A stretch of DNA of 64,000 bases from Paramoeba atlantica (Eukaryota; Discosea): positions 494,533 to 558,532 of the forward strand of contig CDRNVI010000015.1 in assembly GCA_977017575.1 (NCBI GenBank), given 5' to 3'. Below are positions 29,354 to 38,003 of this stretch, piece after piece. The first letter of the stretch is position 1. Each line of letters starts with the position of its first letter. The position numbers and the translations under genes were made by a program. The notes beneath the pieces are model-generated. The model did no database searches. It saw only the letters and a list, made by a program, of their open reading frames with translations, and was not told where the DNA came from.

Positions 29354-30667
29354 ATGGAAACTCGGAACTCGTCCTCAGCTTCATTTTACGAGAAATATTC
29401 TGATCACTTCAATTCATTAGAGATTTCAGAGAGGGAAAGCAAAGCTGCTGAAAAAGCAAAGAGACGTCAAGCATTCCTCTCTCTTCACGGCTCAAAAGTA
29501 TCTAATGCAGAGAAATGTCGTCCAAAAACTCGGGCTGAAAGAAGAGGCCTCCAGGAAAAGCAACGAGCAGCCAAAGGTGTATTAAAGGAAGCTGTACCGC
29601 AAAGTCAATGCTCTGCAGTTTCAGTGGCTTCGAAAGAAAACATGTCAACATTATTTTCAATTCAAAAGGCAGATGTACTAAAGACGAAGGAAGGCGGGAA
29701 TACAGTGGCAAAGTGTAATTCCACTCAAGAAATTCCTCTGATTCATTCGGCAATTTATCAATGCGGATTATGGCTTGAAAGTTTCTTGCTGTCCGGATGC
29801 AGTACAAGGTGCGCCGGAACAGCGCTGGCAATTAAATCATGTATAGAATCTTTAGAAGGAAAATCGGATTCTATTTTTGAGACCTCTAAATTCGTTGAAA
29901 TTTTGCTGTTTCAAATTTCTTTTCTTGAGAAATGTCGAACCTTTTCACCTGGATTAGAAAACTTTATTATATACCTAAGGCGAAGTCTATTCTCATTAGG
30001 CCAGCTCAGAATCTCAGAAAAAGAAGCTCTGACTCGTGCAACTAATTCTATTTCCGAATTTCTAATTAAAAACGTGCACTCGGCGCAGAAAACCATTATT
30101 CTGGGAATGTCTTGTATCCGACATGACTGTTCTGTTCTCACCTACGGTCACAGTAACGTCATACGTGAGTTATTTCGAGCAACAGAACTCTCCAGCATAC
30201 ATTTCAATGTAACAGTTATGGATGCAGCCCCTCTTTTCGAAGGTCGAAAACTGTTTGTCGCACTTAAAAATTGTCCAAACATTTCCGTAACATACGGATT
30301 TATTAACAATATACAAAGTTTAATGAACGGAATAGATGTCATCTTGATGGGAGCCAGCGCGATTTCTTCAAACGGGGACGTTTTTTCTAGGTCAGGAAGC
30401 GCGGTAGTCGCCCTTAACGCCTCTCGTCTTCGTTTACCGATTCTGATTTTATGTGAGGCATACAAGTTTACGCATAGCATGAATAAGGTAATAACTGCAG
30501 TAGAAGATAATTTTGAAATTAAGGATAGTGTAATACGCACCTTGTATGATAAAATTCCCCCTTTAATGTTGACGGTCGTCAGAAGCGAGGACGGTCCAAT
30601 CAATCCTTTAAATATTGGAAGCTTATTGCTTGTGAAATCTCAAGGTGAATCTCAAGATGAACGCTAA
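29354..30667 (+). CDS. EIF2B4: Translation initiation factor eIF2B delta subunit
   Basis: Regulatory subunit of the eIF2 guanine-nucleotide exchange factor. At 437 aa, the basic N-terminus contains the delta-type motif RAERRGLQEKQRAAKG near 60-75. The C-terminal Rossmann-like domain shared by eIF2B alpha/beta/delta is clear: ILTYGHSNVIRELF-type segment near 260, VMDAAPLFEGRKL near 290, DVILMGASAISSNGDVFSRSG near 330 and LPILILCEAYKF near 365, ending with NPLNIGSLLLV. Subunit choice (delta rather than alpha/beta) rests on the N-terminal motif and length. Confidence 0.9.
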   Translation: METRNSSSASFYEKYSDHFNSLEISERESKAAEKAKRRQAFLSLHGSKVSNAEKCRPKTRAERRGLQEKQRAAKGVLKEAVPQSQCSAVSVASKENMSTLFSIQKADVLKTKEGGNTVAKCNSTQEIPLIHSAIYQCGLWLESFLLSGCSTRCAGTALAIKSCIESLEGKSDSIFETSKFVEILLFQISFLEKCRTFSPGLENFIIYLRRSLFSLGQLRISEKEALTRATNSISEFLIKNVHSAQKTIILGMSCIRHDCSVLTYGHSNVIRELFRATELSSIHFNVTVMDAAPLFEGRKLFVALKNCPNISVTYGFINNIQSLMNGIDVILMGASAISSNGDVFSRSGSAVVALNASRLRLPILILCEAYKFTHSMNKVITAVEDNFEIKDSVIRTLYDKIPPLMLTVVRSEDGPINPLNIGSLLLVKSQGESQDER

Positions 30668-30841
30668 GTTAATATTGTACTCTTTTCATTTACAGTTCTG
30701 TCGCTCATCACAACAGGTGTAATAGAAAAATAATAGCTTTTTGTTTTTTATTCAGTTTATGTATAAATAATCTCCAATAGATCATGAGTATATCTCATCA
30801 AAAATATAATCATTTATTGAACATATTTTCTTGTCATAATC

Positions 30842-31312
30842 ATGTTTTTGCTTCGTAACCGCGCAGGTTTGTCGTCTGTTATCTATCTAAGGTGCCTGTT
30901 TAAAAACGTGTTATTGTCGATATGTTCCCTTATCATATCGTTTGTTCTTGGCGTGTTTGCCTTGATATTTTTTAGGGTATTTTTCAGATATGTGGGCAGA
31001 GTACTGGTAGATTTATACAAAACTCAAGTTGCTAATTTCCTTCCTTTGCTTTCCATAGTGCGCTTTTTTGGTTTTCAGGAAACCGACAGTCTGTTTATAT
31101 CGCTCTCAAAAGCATCACCAAGTGGAACTGCAGCACTTCGCATCCTTTTTTGGTTTTTTGGACTTACGAGCGTTGCTTATCACTTGGTAAAGTTAATTAG
31201 TAAAGTCGGTCGGCAAAATCGAAATATGTCGAATTTTCTAGGCATACACGATTCGGATATACAAGCGTATGAGGAAGAGGTAAACCAAAACTGGAAATAT
31301 TCTACACATTGA
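30842..31312 (+). CDS. Small membrane protein, unknown (156 aa)
   Basis: An intact ATG-initiated frame with a strong N-proximal hydrophobic stretch (about 25-50, CSLIISFVLGVFALIFFRVF), a second near 100-120 (ILFWFFGLTSVAYHLV) and a charged C-terminal tail (IQAYEEEVNQNWKYS). Placed between eIF2B delta and the RFC subunit. No family is recognised; an ER or mitochondrial membrane location is possible. Confidence 0.65.
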   Translation: MFLLRNRAGLSSVIYLRCLFKNVLLSICSLIISFVLGVFALIFFRVFFRYVGRVLVDLYKTQVANFLPLLSIVRFFGFQETDSLFISLSKASPSGTAALRILFWFFGLTSVAYHLVKLISKVGRQNRNMSNFLGIHDSDIQAYEEEVNQNWKYSTH

Positions 31313-31615
31313 TTCTTTGTACTACTTTTAATATGTTCGTTCAATATATTCTATGTTCATTTTTTCATACATGTACATTTGCGTACATGTTTAAAGGCAT
31401 GAAATCGTTTTTCCTATCCCGAAATAACATTTCATATACATTCACATGGGGAAACCAGGATTGCTGAATCCGTACAGGCCAATTAACTGAGTGCGGACGG
31501 CAGACAGGGGTATTTATTTGTTGACTTTTTCTAAGCGTTGAGATTTGAAGAGTCTTTTTTCTTACATTTTTGATATTTCTGATTAACTTAGTTCTTATTT
31601 CTTATTGAGTTGCAT
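31313..31615. other. Spacer, no gene seen
   Basis: AT-rich, with a TACATGTA palindrome near 31370. A pyrimidine tract runs to TATTGAG just before the RFC ATG. Confidence 0.5.
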
Positions 31616-32656
31616 ATGGAAGTCAGAGAGTCTGAGAAGCACATCCAACATGCGGAAAAGCGTTCTCCCTTGCCATGGGTTGAAAAATATCGACCGCAAT
31701 CTATTGAAGACATTATCGCGCACGAGGACATTATGTCTGCTTTATCAAAACTTATTTCTCTCCAACAAGTTCCTCATTTATTGTTTTACGGACCTCCAGG
31801 AACAGGTAAAACCACAACTGTCTTATCTTGCGCCCGATTGATTTACGGCCCTGGTTCCCTCAAAGGAAATGTTCTCGAGCTCAATGCCAGCGATGAGCGT
31901 GGGATTGATGTTGTGCGACACCAGATTAAAGACTTTGCTTCCACCTCTCAAGTGTTCTCTCATGTCTCTTTTAAACTAGTAGTGCTCGATGAGGCTGACC
32001 AAATGACCTCGGAGGCTCAGGCTGCGCTGCGTCGTGTTATGGAGCGCTATACCAAAAATGTCCGGTTTTGCATTTTGTGTAATCATGTGAACAAGTTAAT
32101 TCCCGCAATACAATCCCGCTGCACTCGTTTTCGGTTTGGGCCGCTTCGCAAATCACAGATGATGCCCCGATTGGTACACATTCTAAATGAGGAGTCGATA
32201 TCTTGGGAGGACAGGGGTGTAGCATCTGCCATTCGCCTCAGCGGCGGTGATATGCGACGCTGTATCAATATTTTGCAGGGCACCGCAATGTCCTTTCATG
32301 AAGTCACGGAGGACACGGTTCATCGCTGCACTGGTGCTCCTTCTCCAAAAACGATTTCTCAAGCAGTGGAAAAAATGCTTGGTGCGAATTTTCCTGAGGC
32401 TCATGAAGAGGTGATGCAACTAACGTCGGCGCATGGGTTATCCACTCTAGATGTCGTCCGCGAATCTCATCACGTTGTCTCTCGTATCGAATTTTCTGAA
32501 CCTGTAAAGGCGTTTCTTCTGCAGCGTCTCGCAACTTTAGAACATCAACTAGCTCAAGGTGGAAGTGAAAAAATTAATTTAGCCGCATTAGTTGGAGCTT
32601 TTCAAATTGCGAAGGAATCTGCTGCTCAAAACATGTCAATTATAAATGTTGTCTGA
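31616..32656 (+). CDS. RFC5: Replication factor C small subunit (human RFC5/yeast Rfc3 type)
   Basis: AAA+ clamp-loader subunit that helps load PCNA at primer ends. The 346-aa protein has RFC box LPWVEKYRPQSIEDII at 20-35, Walker A YGPPGTGKTTT near 59, ELNASDERGIDVVR, Walker B VVLDEADQMT near 124, the SRC arginine-finger motif in QSRCTRFRFGPL near 166 and SGGDMRRCINILQ near 205. The last segment (EKINLAALVGAFQIAKE) is closest to human RFC5/yeast Rfc3. ATG 31616 is used; the in-frame TTG at 31610 lies at the end of the pyrimidine tract. Confidence 0.9.
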   Translation: MEVRESEKHIQHAEKRSPLPWVEKYRPQSIEDIIAHEDIMSALSKLISLQQVPHLLFYGPPGTGKTTTVLSCARLIYGPGSLKGNVLELNASDERGIDVVRHQIKDFASTSQVFSHVSFKLVVLDEADQMTSEAQAALRRVMERYTKNVRFCILCNHVNKLIPAIQSRCTRFRFGPLRKSQMMPRLVHILNEESISWEDRGVASAIRLSGGDMRRCINILQGTAMSFHEVTEDTVHRCTGAPSPKTISQAVEKMLGANFPEAHEEVMQLTSAHGLSTLDVVRESHHVVSRIEFSEPVKAFLLQRLATLEHQLAQGGSEKINLAALVGAFQIAKESAAQNMSIINVV

Positions 32657-33094
32657 TGTTTATATTATGAAACATTCTTCACACTGTAAAAGACAGTTCC
32701 AGGAATTTATGAGACCTCTTTATTTTTGCATATTTATACTTGGTTCATAGGACATTTGTTTATGATTAATGAAAAGTACAGGACGCCAAAAAAGTGTATG
32801 TTTTTCTGTGGGCGATAAACTATTATTATTTTCTTTTTAACGAGGAAATTTTTGACCCGGTACACTACACAATATCTGCACTCTAATTTATTCGATTCTT
32901 TTACTCTAAATCTTCAAAAACAAACTCTACCCACTAGTACCTCAGCTTTATTTCGAAATACACTACTGTTCTCTACAGACTGCGGATAAATGACTAACTC
33001 CCCGCCTTCTCATCGAGGCAAAGTGACACTCGAGCTTTTACCATTGGAAGATGCAATGAAAACCGACTGGGACTGAGTCGGTGTGGGTAAACGT
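32657..33094. other. Spacer, no gene seen
   Basis: AT-rich sequence with nothing recognisable before the first hairpin copy. Confidence 0.45.
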
Positions 33095-33184
33095 TCCTAA
33101 ACGCGGAGGTAGTTTTCAACGCGAAGCGCGCAGCATGAGTGACTTCCAAGTTGAAAACAACCGCCGCATTTAACGAAGCCACTA
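33095..33184. repeat. Conserved-loop hairpin element, copy 1
   Basis: An imperfect inverted repeat whose inner arms GTAGTTTTCAAC / GTTGAAAAC enclose the loop beginning GCGAAGCGCGCAGCATGAGT. It matches copy 2 at 34908-35006 in the same orientation; the loop is nearly identical while the left outer arm has drifted. The right end reads TAACGAAGCCACTA, as in copy 2. Confidence 0.75.
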
Positions 33185-33646
33185 TTGGGTTAATCCTTAA
33201 GAGATTTCTTTTCTTTGTATAAGAAGCTCTTCATCTTTCTGATAATTCGTATTCTAAATTGGGATTTTTTGTTAAGGAAAAAATCCGAACCATTGTATCT
33301 CTTCGCGGTAATCCGTTTTCTGAGAAGTACATGAGACTACGCTGCAATTTTATCTCTCTGGAGTTTGCAATTGATGCTGAGTTCGATGATAGCCCAAGAA
33401 ATGCATGTAAAAAGACTCCACTTCACTTTCATCCTCTAGCTGGTATGTACCTTGGAAAGTTGATGACTCTTAGGGAATATGAATGTTTCAGGCTGCCAAA
33501 ATCGGTTTTTTTTGTCTTTTACAACCTATGGGCGATTGTACGGATTAAGAATCTAGGAATATCGTACTGATCGCAGTTTTCCAAAAATAGCGGAATCAAA
33601 AATCTCTGTGCATAGATATAATTTTTTTGTTTATCGGTTATCAACA
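33185..33646. other. Spacer with a doubtful short frame
   Basis: A plus-strand frame at 33331-33570 (ATG, 79 codons) has no family match and may be chance. A T tract precedes the next gene. Confidence 0.35.
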
Positions 33647-34111
33647 ATGTTGCTACTTGAGCAGCCACCACTGGATCCGATGACCGAGGCTCTTACTTAT
33701 GCCAGAGAGACGACTTTAAGCGCTGGAGCAGCTGGTCTGGCAGGGGGATACGTCATGGGGAGTGCTTTCAGCTTTCTTCATGCTATGATTACCGCCGAGA
33801 CAACTACCCAAAGCATGGGCATGAAGGATTTTCTTCGCTACTCTGTAAAAACGGCACATCGTAGTGGTTGCAACTTCGCCACCTTTGGCGTATTCTTTGG
33901 AGCCCTCGAGGTGGCTCTAGAAAAACGAAGAGGGAGGAAGGATTTCTGGAACCCGGCCACCTCCGGTGCTCTAATGGGTGGGTACTATGGATGGCGCTCG
34001 TACCGACATATGGGACTCTGGGGTGGGGTGGTCGGTGGAGCCGTGGTCACCGTCTTGTTTGAAAAAATGATTGCTTACATGACAGGTACTCCAATGCATC
34101 CAACTTATTAA
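33647..34111 (+). CDS. Tim17/22/23-family mitochondrial inner-membrane protein
   Basis: The 154-aa protein has four short Gly-rich membrane segments: AGAAGLAGGYVMGSAFSFLH (about 22-41), CNFATFGVFFGALEVALE near 77, NPATSGALMGGYYGWRS near 104 and GLWGGVVGGAVVTVLF near 124. This is the TIM17/22/23 fold; the GxxxG pattern and the N-terminal ETTLSAGAAG suggest a Tim22-like or single kinetoplastid-type channel protein. An upstream in-frame GTG (33608) lies in the leader, so ATG 33647 was taken. Subfamily not certain. Confidence 0.8.
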   Translation: MLLLEQPPLDPMTEALTYARETTLSAGAAGLAGGYVMGSAFSFLHAMITAETTTQSMGMKDFLRYSVKTAHRSGCNFATFGVFFGALEVALEKRRGRKDFWNPATSGALMGGYYGWRSYRHMGLWGGVVGGAVVTVLFEKMIAYMTGTPMHPTY

Positions 34112-34469
34112 AGGAGACACCATTATTCACTTCTTAATCATTTCACATGTGGCGACTTGTGACGCGCGTATTTCGATTATCGGACTTACCTTGGCTGCGA
34201 ATTTCTTAAGTATCATAATTTTATAAAATAATACACTTCATTTTCGTCATCTCTGAGTTTTTCATAAGAATACGGTAAATGTATTTCTGTCCTCGGATTC
34301 ATTGTTATGTTTTACATCTTTTAACGTGTTTTATCGGATGAGATTATCCGGCAGTAGGAAATATTCCGTGGCTCTCAGCTTGGACACTCACGTCTCGCGA
34401 TCATCAAAGGTACACAGTATTCTTGCGCAGTTAGTTATTGATGCGCAGTTCTTAGTCTAATATCGAGAA
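34112..34469. other. Spacer, no gene seen
   Basis: AT-rich spacer. No recognisable feature. Confidence 0.4.
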
Positions 34470-34791
34470 TATTAACACCTCGTAGGGCACAGAACGTACA
34501 GCCTCCTTGTGGGATGGAGTTAAGTGCGATGTGAATGGCTCGGTAACGAAGATTTATTGGGGTGGAAGGGGGTTACGTGGCAAACCACGTTGGGACTTCC
34601 TTCCTTCTACCCTTTCTCATCTTGATCTTGGAGTTCTTTTGTTTCCAGAGCGTCGGACGAATCCTTATCTGGGGCGGTGGATGTTGGAGTTCCTCCCAAC
34701 TGCTCAAAATCTTTATCTAGTCTATGGTCTACAGGGCCATCATTTTGCAAAACCGCGATTTCCCTGTTTGGAACTCGAGACGCTGTGGTAA
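34470..34791 (+). pseudogene. LRR-family gene fragment
   Basis: The frame reads WDGVKCDVNGSVTKIYWGGR followed by FLPSTLSHLDLGV and LPTAQNLYLVYG. It keeps the cap motif WxGVxC, the following hydrophobic strand and LP-xx-L repeat starts of the two intact LRR genes at 50,478 and 51,486. The upstream LPxEYxL segment and ATG are missing and the repeats are degenerate, so it looks like a 5'-truncated relic. Confidence 0.5.
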
Positions 34792-34907
34792 ACGATGGGT
34801 AATGGTAGGTCGGAAGGCGCGTATTGTGCGCGTTTAATAATTTTTCGCCAAAAAATCGAGCTATTTTACCCGACAAAATACATTATTCATGATGTTTTGG
34901 CAATTTT

Positions 34908-35006
34908 TAGTGGCTTCGTTAAACGCGGTGGTAGTTTTCAACGCGAAGCGCGCAGCATGAGTGACTTCTAAGTTGAAAACGACCACCGCGTTTAACGAAG
35001 CCACTA
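34908..35006. repeat. Conserved-loop hairpin element, copy 2
   Basis: A 99-bp near-perfect foldback: 35-bp arms starting TAGTGGCTTCGTTAAACGCG with about one mismatch and a 29-base loop GCGAAGCGCGCAGCATGAGT... shared with copy 1. TA occurs at both outer ends. Confidence 0.85.
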
Positions 35007-35493
35007 AAAAAATACAATAGGGGAAACAATTATGAAAAATCATTTTTTTGCAAAATATATCCGAAAAATTCCGAACTTGGCGGACCCGTCCTGAGGATGC
35101 GCGGGGGGCTCACCCCCAGGTATGGGGGTGGAAAATGAGCGCCAAGACCCCGGCTACTCTTTCTGGGGGTTTATTTTGAAAAATATTGTTTTCGAAAAAA
35201 TTTCGTGCGGTATGCCCCCCCATGGACCCCCCCCATGGACCCCCGATTTTGTTTCAATTTTGGACCACCGGAGCCCCTTTTTACTTTTTTTCTTCGGCGC
35301 GGAAAATGTTTTGGTCCTTTTCTGCTAATTTTCTAATATTCCTATACCTCGTTATATTCCTATACCCTCTTAATATTCCTACCAGGAATACAACCGTATT
35401 AACCCGGACAGTGGTTTAATTCGGTCTACTTTACCTACATGCAATCATCCTAGCGGCCGAGCCAATGAACCTTCTCAAAAAATGTCAAAAAAA

Positions 35494-35580
35494 ACCTACA
35501 CGAAGCTACACGGATTACCACGAACCTACACGTACCTACACAGCTCGTCACGGGCCAACGCAAACTTACACAGACCTACT
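35494..35580. repeat. Degenerate CCTACACG-type short repeat
   Basis: Variants of (C)CTACACG/GCTACACGG/CCTACACGTA follow each other irregularly, about six to eight times. Non-coding, within repeat element A. Confidence 0.55.
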
Positions 35581-35594
35581 GCATACTCTCCTAT

Positions 35595-36141
35595 TAAACC
35601 CCTGGCCAAAATAAGGCACCCCCCTCCAAAATCTCAATGCTTCGCTTGTTTGAGCTAATTTTGGTAGCATTTTATAGATCTCAATGCAAAGAGTTTGCGC
35701 GTTAAGAAACGGAACAAAAAATACAAAATGCATACATTTGAAAGTCTGATTACTACATTTTCACCCTTAAAAATTTCAAAAAAAATTACGCCCTTTTAAA
35801 CGAAAAAGTCTTCCCCCCTCTGAGAAATTCAGTTTTTTTCATGTGTTTTCGCTCATTTTTGTTGCAAACGAGAGATCACGCTTCCCTCACGAAGATGATT
35901 GCTGCCCTTTTTTCATCGGGAGACCCCTCGTGCCCCTTGATCGCAAAATTGCGCATTCCTGGAAAACAGAAGTGGAACATCAAGTTTTTTATATATTTTT
36001 TGTTCCAAGGTTTTGGTCGACTAAAAATAGCGGGAACGTACAGATTTCAAAAATCTGAACGAAAATATGGTATCATAACCCTACCATGCTCCCTCGTGCA
36101 AAAGATATGGGGGGGGTGCCTTACTGATGGCCAGGGGTTTA
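35595..36141. mobile_element. TA-ended inverted-repeat element nested in element A
   Basis: The left end TAAACCCCTGGCCA at 35595 is mirrored by TGGCCAGGGGTTTA ending at 36141, and AAGGCACCCCCC/GGGGGGTGCCTT extends the repeat to about 33 bp with a few mismatches. TA at both ends suggests a Tc1/mariner-type insertion. A related stretch (CACCCCCTCCAGAATTTGG... GATCTCGATG) occurs at about 51,205-51,270. 547 bp, no coding capacity seen. Confidence 0.65.
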
Positions 36142-36364
36142 TATTACTGTGTTCCTCTTATATTTTCACTGTTTATGTCCACTTATTTTCCAATAATCGA
36201 GGGTAGAGCGGTAGTTATACAACCACCGCAATGTACCTTAACTGAGAATTCGTTCTCCGGCTATATTGACGTAATTCATTTACCGTTTTTCATCTACCGT
36301 TTTCCACGTACATGACTTTCGTATTCGGCTTGCATAACTTGTGGCTTACATACAGATTTATTTG

Positions 36365-36382
36365 CGTTTCATAAATTTATAG
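36365..36382 (+). promoter_or_regulatory. Putative spliced-leader acceptor of EBP1
   Basis: T-rich tract ending TTTATAG (AG 36381-36382), 10 bases before the EBP1 ATG. Inferred from layout. Confidence 0.45.
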
Positions 36383-36392
36383 CATTTTTATT

Positions 36393-37574
36393 ATGTCCGA
36401 CAACGAATACGAGGATGCATCCTCCCACAGCGAGAACGAAGAAGAGGACGAAGTGGACGAGACCATCGCGAACCCCGACGTCACGGAAAAATACAAATTC
36501 GCCGCCGCCTTTGCTACCAAAGCGCTACGCACCGTTGTCGCCTCCCTCTGCATTGGGGCAAAAGTCCACGAACTGTGTGCGCTCGGGGATCGTATTCTGC
36601 TCGAGGAAACCTCCAAAGTCTACACCAAACCTACTGGACAGGATAAGAAAAAGCTTGACAAGGGGATTGCCTTCCCCACATGTGTCTCGGTGAACGCTGT
36701 CGTGTGTCACTACAGTCCTGGAGAGGAGGAGACCGAGGGGTGTGTCCCGCTCGCCGCTGGCGATGTCGTCCGGGTCGACCTTGGGTGTCAAATCGATGGG
36801 CACTGTGCGGTGGTTGCAGACACCCATGTGGTGGCGCCCACCGGTGGGGTAGTCTCTGGTCGAGTCGCGGATGTCGTCGCCGCGGCACATACGGCCCTGG
36901 AGGTGGCGACCCACGCGCTGCGCCCCGGAAACACGGTGTATGAAATCACCGCGCTGGTGGAGAAGGTCGCGACGGAGTATGGGGTGAGTGTCGTGGACGG
37001 AGTGCTGTCGCATCGTATGTCGCGGTACATTATTGATGGGACCCGGACGATTGCAAATAAGGACACCCCTGAGGGTAAGGTGGGGGATGTCACAGTGGAG
37101 CCTCACGAGGTGTGGGCGCTGGATGTAGTGCTCTCGACAGGGACGGGAAAGCTCCGGCCACGGGATCAGCGTACGTTGGTGTACAAGCGTGCACTGGAGG
37201 GGAATTACCAGTTGAAGCTACAGGCGGCTCGTGAGGTGCATAACGAAGTGGAAAAGCATTTTCAGACCTTTCCTTTTGCGACTCGGCACCTCAACCAGAA
37301 GCGCGGCCGTATTGGGATTCAGGAGTGCCTCAAGCATGATATGGTGGTCCCCTACCCAGTGTTGTATGAGAGAGACGGAGAGGTGGTAGCGCACGTCAAG
37401 TCAACGGTGTTGGTGCTGAGCACTCGAATCGAACCTGTTACGGGACCTGTTTTCAATGTCAACACGTGTCAAACGTCTCGTTGCGTCAATGATCCAACCG
37501 TACTAGCGTGGAAGCAACGCTCCCTGCAGTTAAAGAAGAAGAGCAAGGGGAAGAAAAAGAAAAATATGAACTAA
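36393..37574 (+). CDS. PA2G4: EBP1/PA2G4 (methionine-aminopeptidase-like, proliferation-associated)
   Basis: A 393-aa pita-bread-fold protein, the same length as the human protein (394). EBP1 binds ribosomes near the exit tunnel and rRNA but lacks peptidase activity. Landmarks are KYKFAAAFATKALRTVVA (about 32-49), a family-specific FPTCVSVNAVVCHYSPG near 94, VVRVDLGCQIDGHCAVVADT near 125, and a basic C-terminus (KKKSKGKKKKNMN) matching the RNA-binding tail. The gene is far more GC-rich than its spacers and starts with an acidic cap (MSDNEYEDASSHSENEEEDE), as in homologues. Confidence 0.93.
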   Translation: MSDNEYEDASSHSENEEEDEVDETIANPDVTEKYKFAAAFATKALRTVVASLCIGAKVHELCALGDRILLEETSKVYTKPTGQDKKKLDKGIAFPTCVSVNAVVCHYSPGEEETEGCVPLAAGDVVRVDLGCQIDGHCAVVADTHVVAPTGGVVSGRVADVVAAAHTALEVATHALRPGNTVYEITALVEKVATEYGVSVVDGVLSHRMSRYIIDGTRTIANKDTPEGKVGDVTVEPHEVWALDVVLSTGTGKLRPRDQRTLVYKRALEGNYQLKLQAAREVHNEVEKHFQTFPFATRHLNQKRGRIGIQECLKHDMVVPYPVLYERDGEVVAHVKSTVLVLSTRIEPVTGPVFNVNTCQTSRCVNDPTVLAWKQRSLQLKKKSKGKKKKNMN

Positions 37575-37986
37575 ACTCCTTGAAGTGAGCTGTAATTTTA
37601 TATGGGCATAGTGATCTTTCATGTTGGTTTTTTTATGCGTAGGGCTTTCTGTTCCCCTTTTAAGCACCAGAAATGTCCTATACTATTAGTATAGGCTAGT
37701 AACTAACCTATACTGCCGCTTCGTATAATTTAGGCAGATTTGTTCTCTATACAGCAGTGTACGTGGAGCGGTAGATGTTCTTGTCGATTTAGAACCGATG
37801 CCATTTAAAGCAGTTATCAGGTAAAATGCGTGCATAGGAAAATCATTTTTTCTGGAAAAAATGCTTTAGTTCTTTATTCTTATGCATACTTAATCACGCG
37901 CTTTATACAAAATTCCATACTGATTCCGTCTTTTTTGAATCAGCTAAAAAACTCAACATTTCATTCTTCTCACCAGGATTACAGAA
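37575..37986. other. Spacer, no gene seen
   Basis: AT-rich. A small palindrome (AGTATAGG...CCTATACT, about 37,690-37,713) is present. No gene. Confidence 0.45.
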
Positions 37987-38000
37987 TTTTTTTCTATTAG
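37987..38000 (+). promoter_or_regulatory. Putative spliced-leader acceptor of STT3
   Basis: TTTTTTTCTATTAG directly before TCAATG; AG at 37999-38000, three bases before the STT3 ATG. One of the clearest acceptor-like sites in the window. Confidence 0.55.
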
Positions 38001-38003
38001 TCA

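Larger units (their letters stand above)
35007..36235 (+). mobile_element. Repeat element A, interrupted copy
   Basis: Homologous to 47,650-48,095. Shared landmarks are a TCCGAACTTG start block, CGCCAAGACCCCGGCTA, TCGTGCGGTATGCCCCCCC, GGACCACCGGAGCCC and the end block ATCGAGGGTAGAGCGGTAG with CAACCACCGCAA. In this copy the ends are separated by about 840 bp (35,300-36,141), which includes the TA-ended element at 35595-36141 and a CCTACACG-rich stretch. No transposase seen; probably a non-autonomous family. Confidence 0.6.

Noticed and set aside
33259-33570. Possible small gene upstream of the TIM protein
   Set aside because: Starts at TTG; the only ATG version is 79 codons without any family signal or acceptor tract.
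35186-36206. Short + frames within the 35-36 kb island
   Set aside because: All lie within repeat element A or its nested insertion, and composition explains them.
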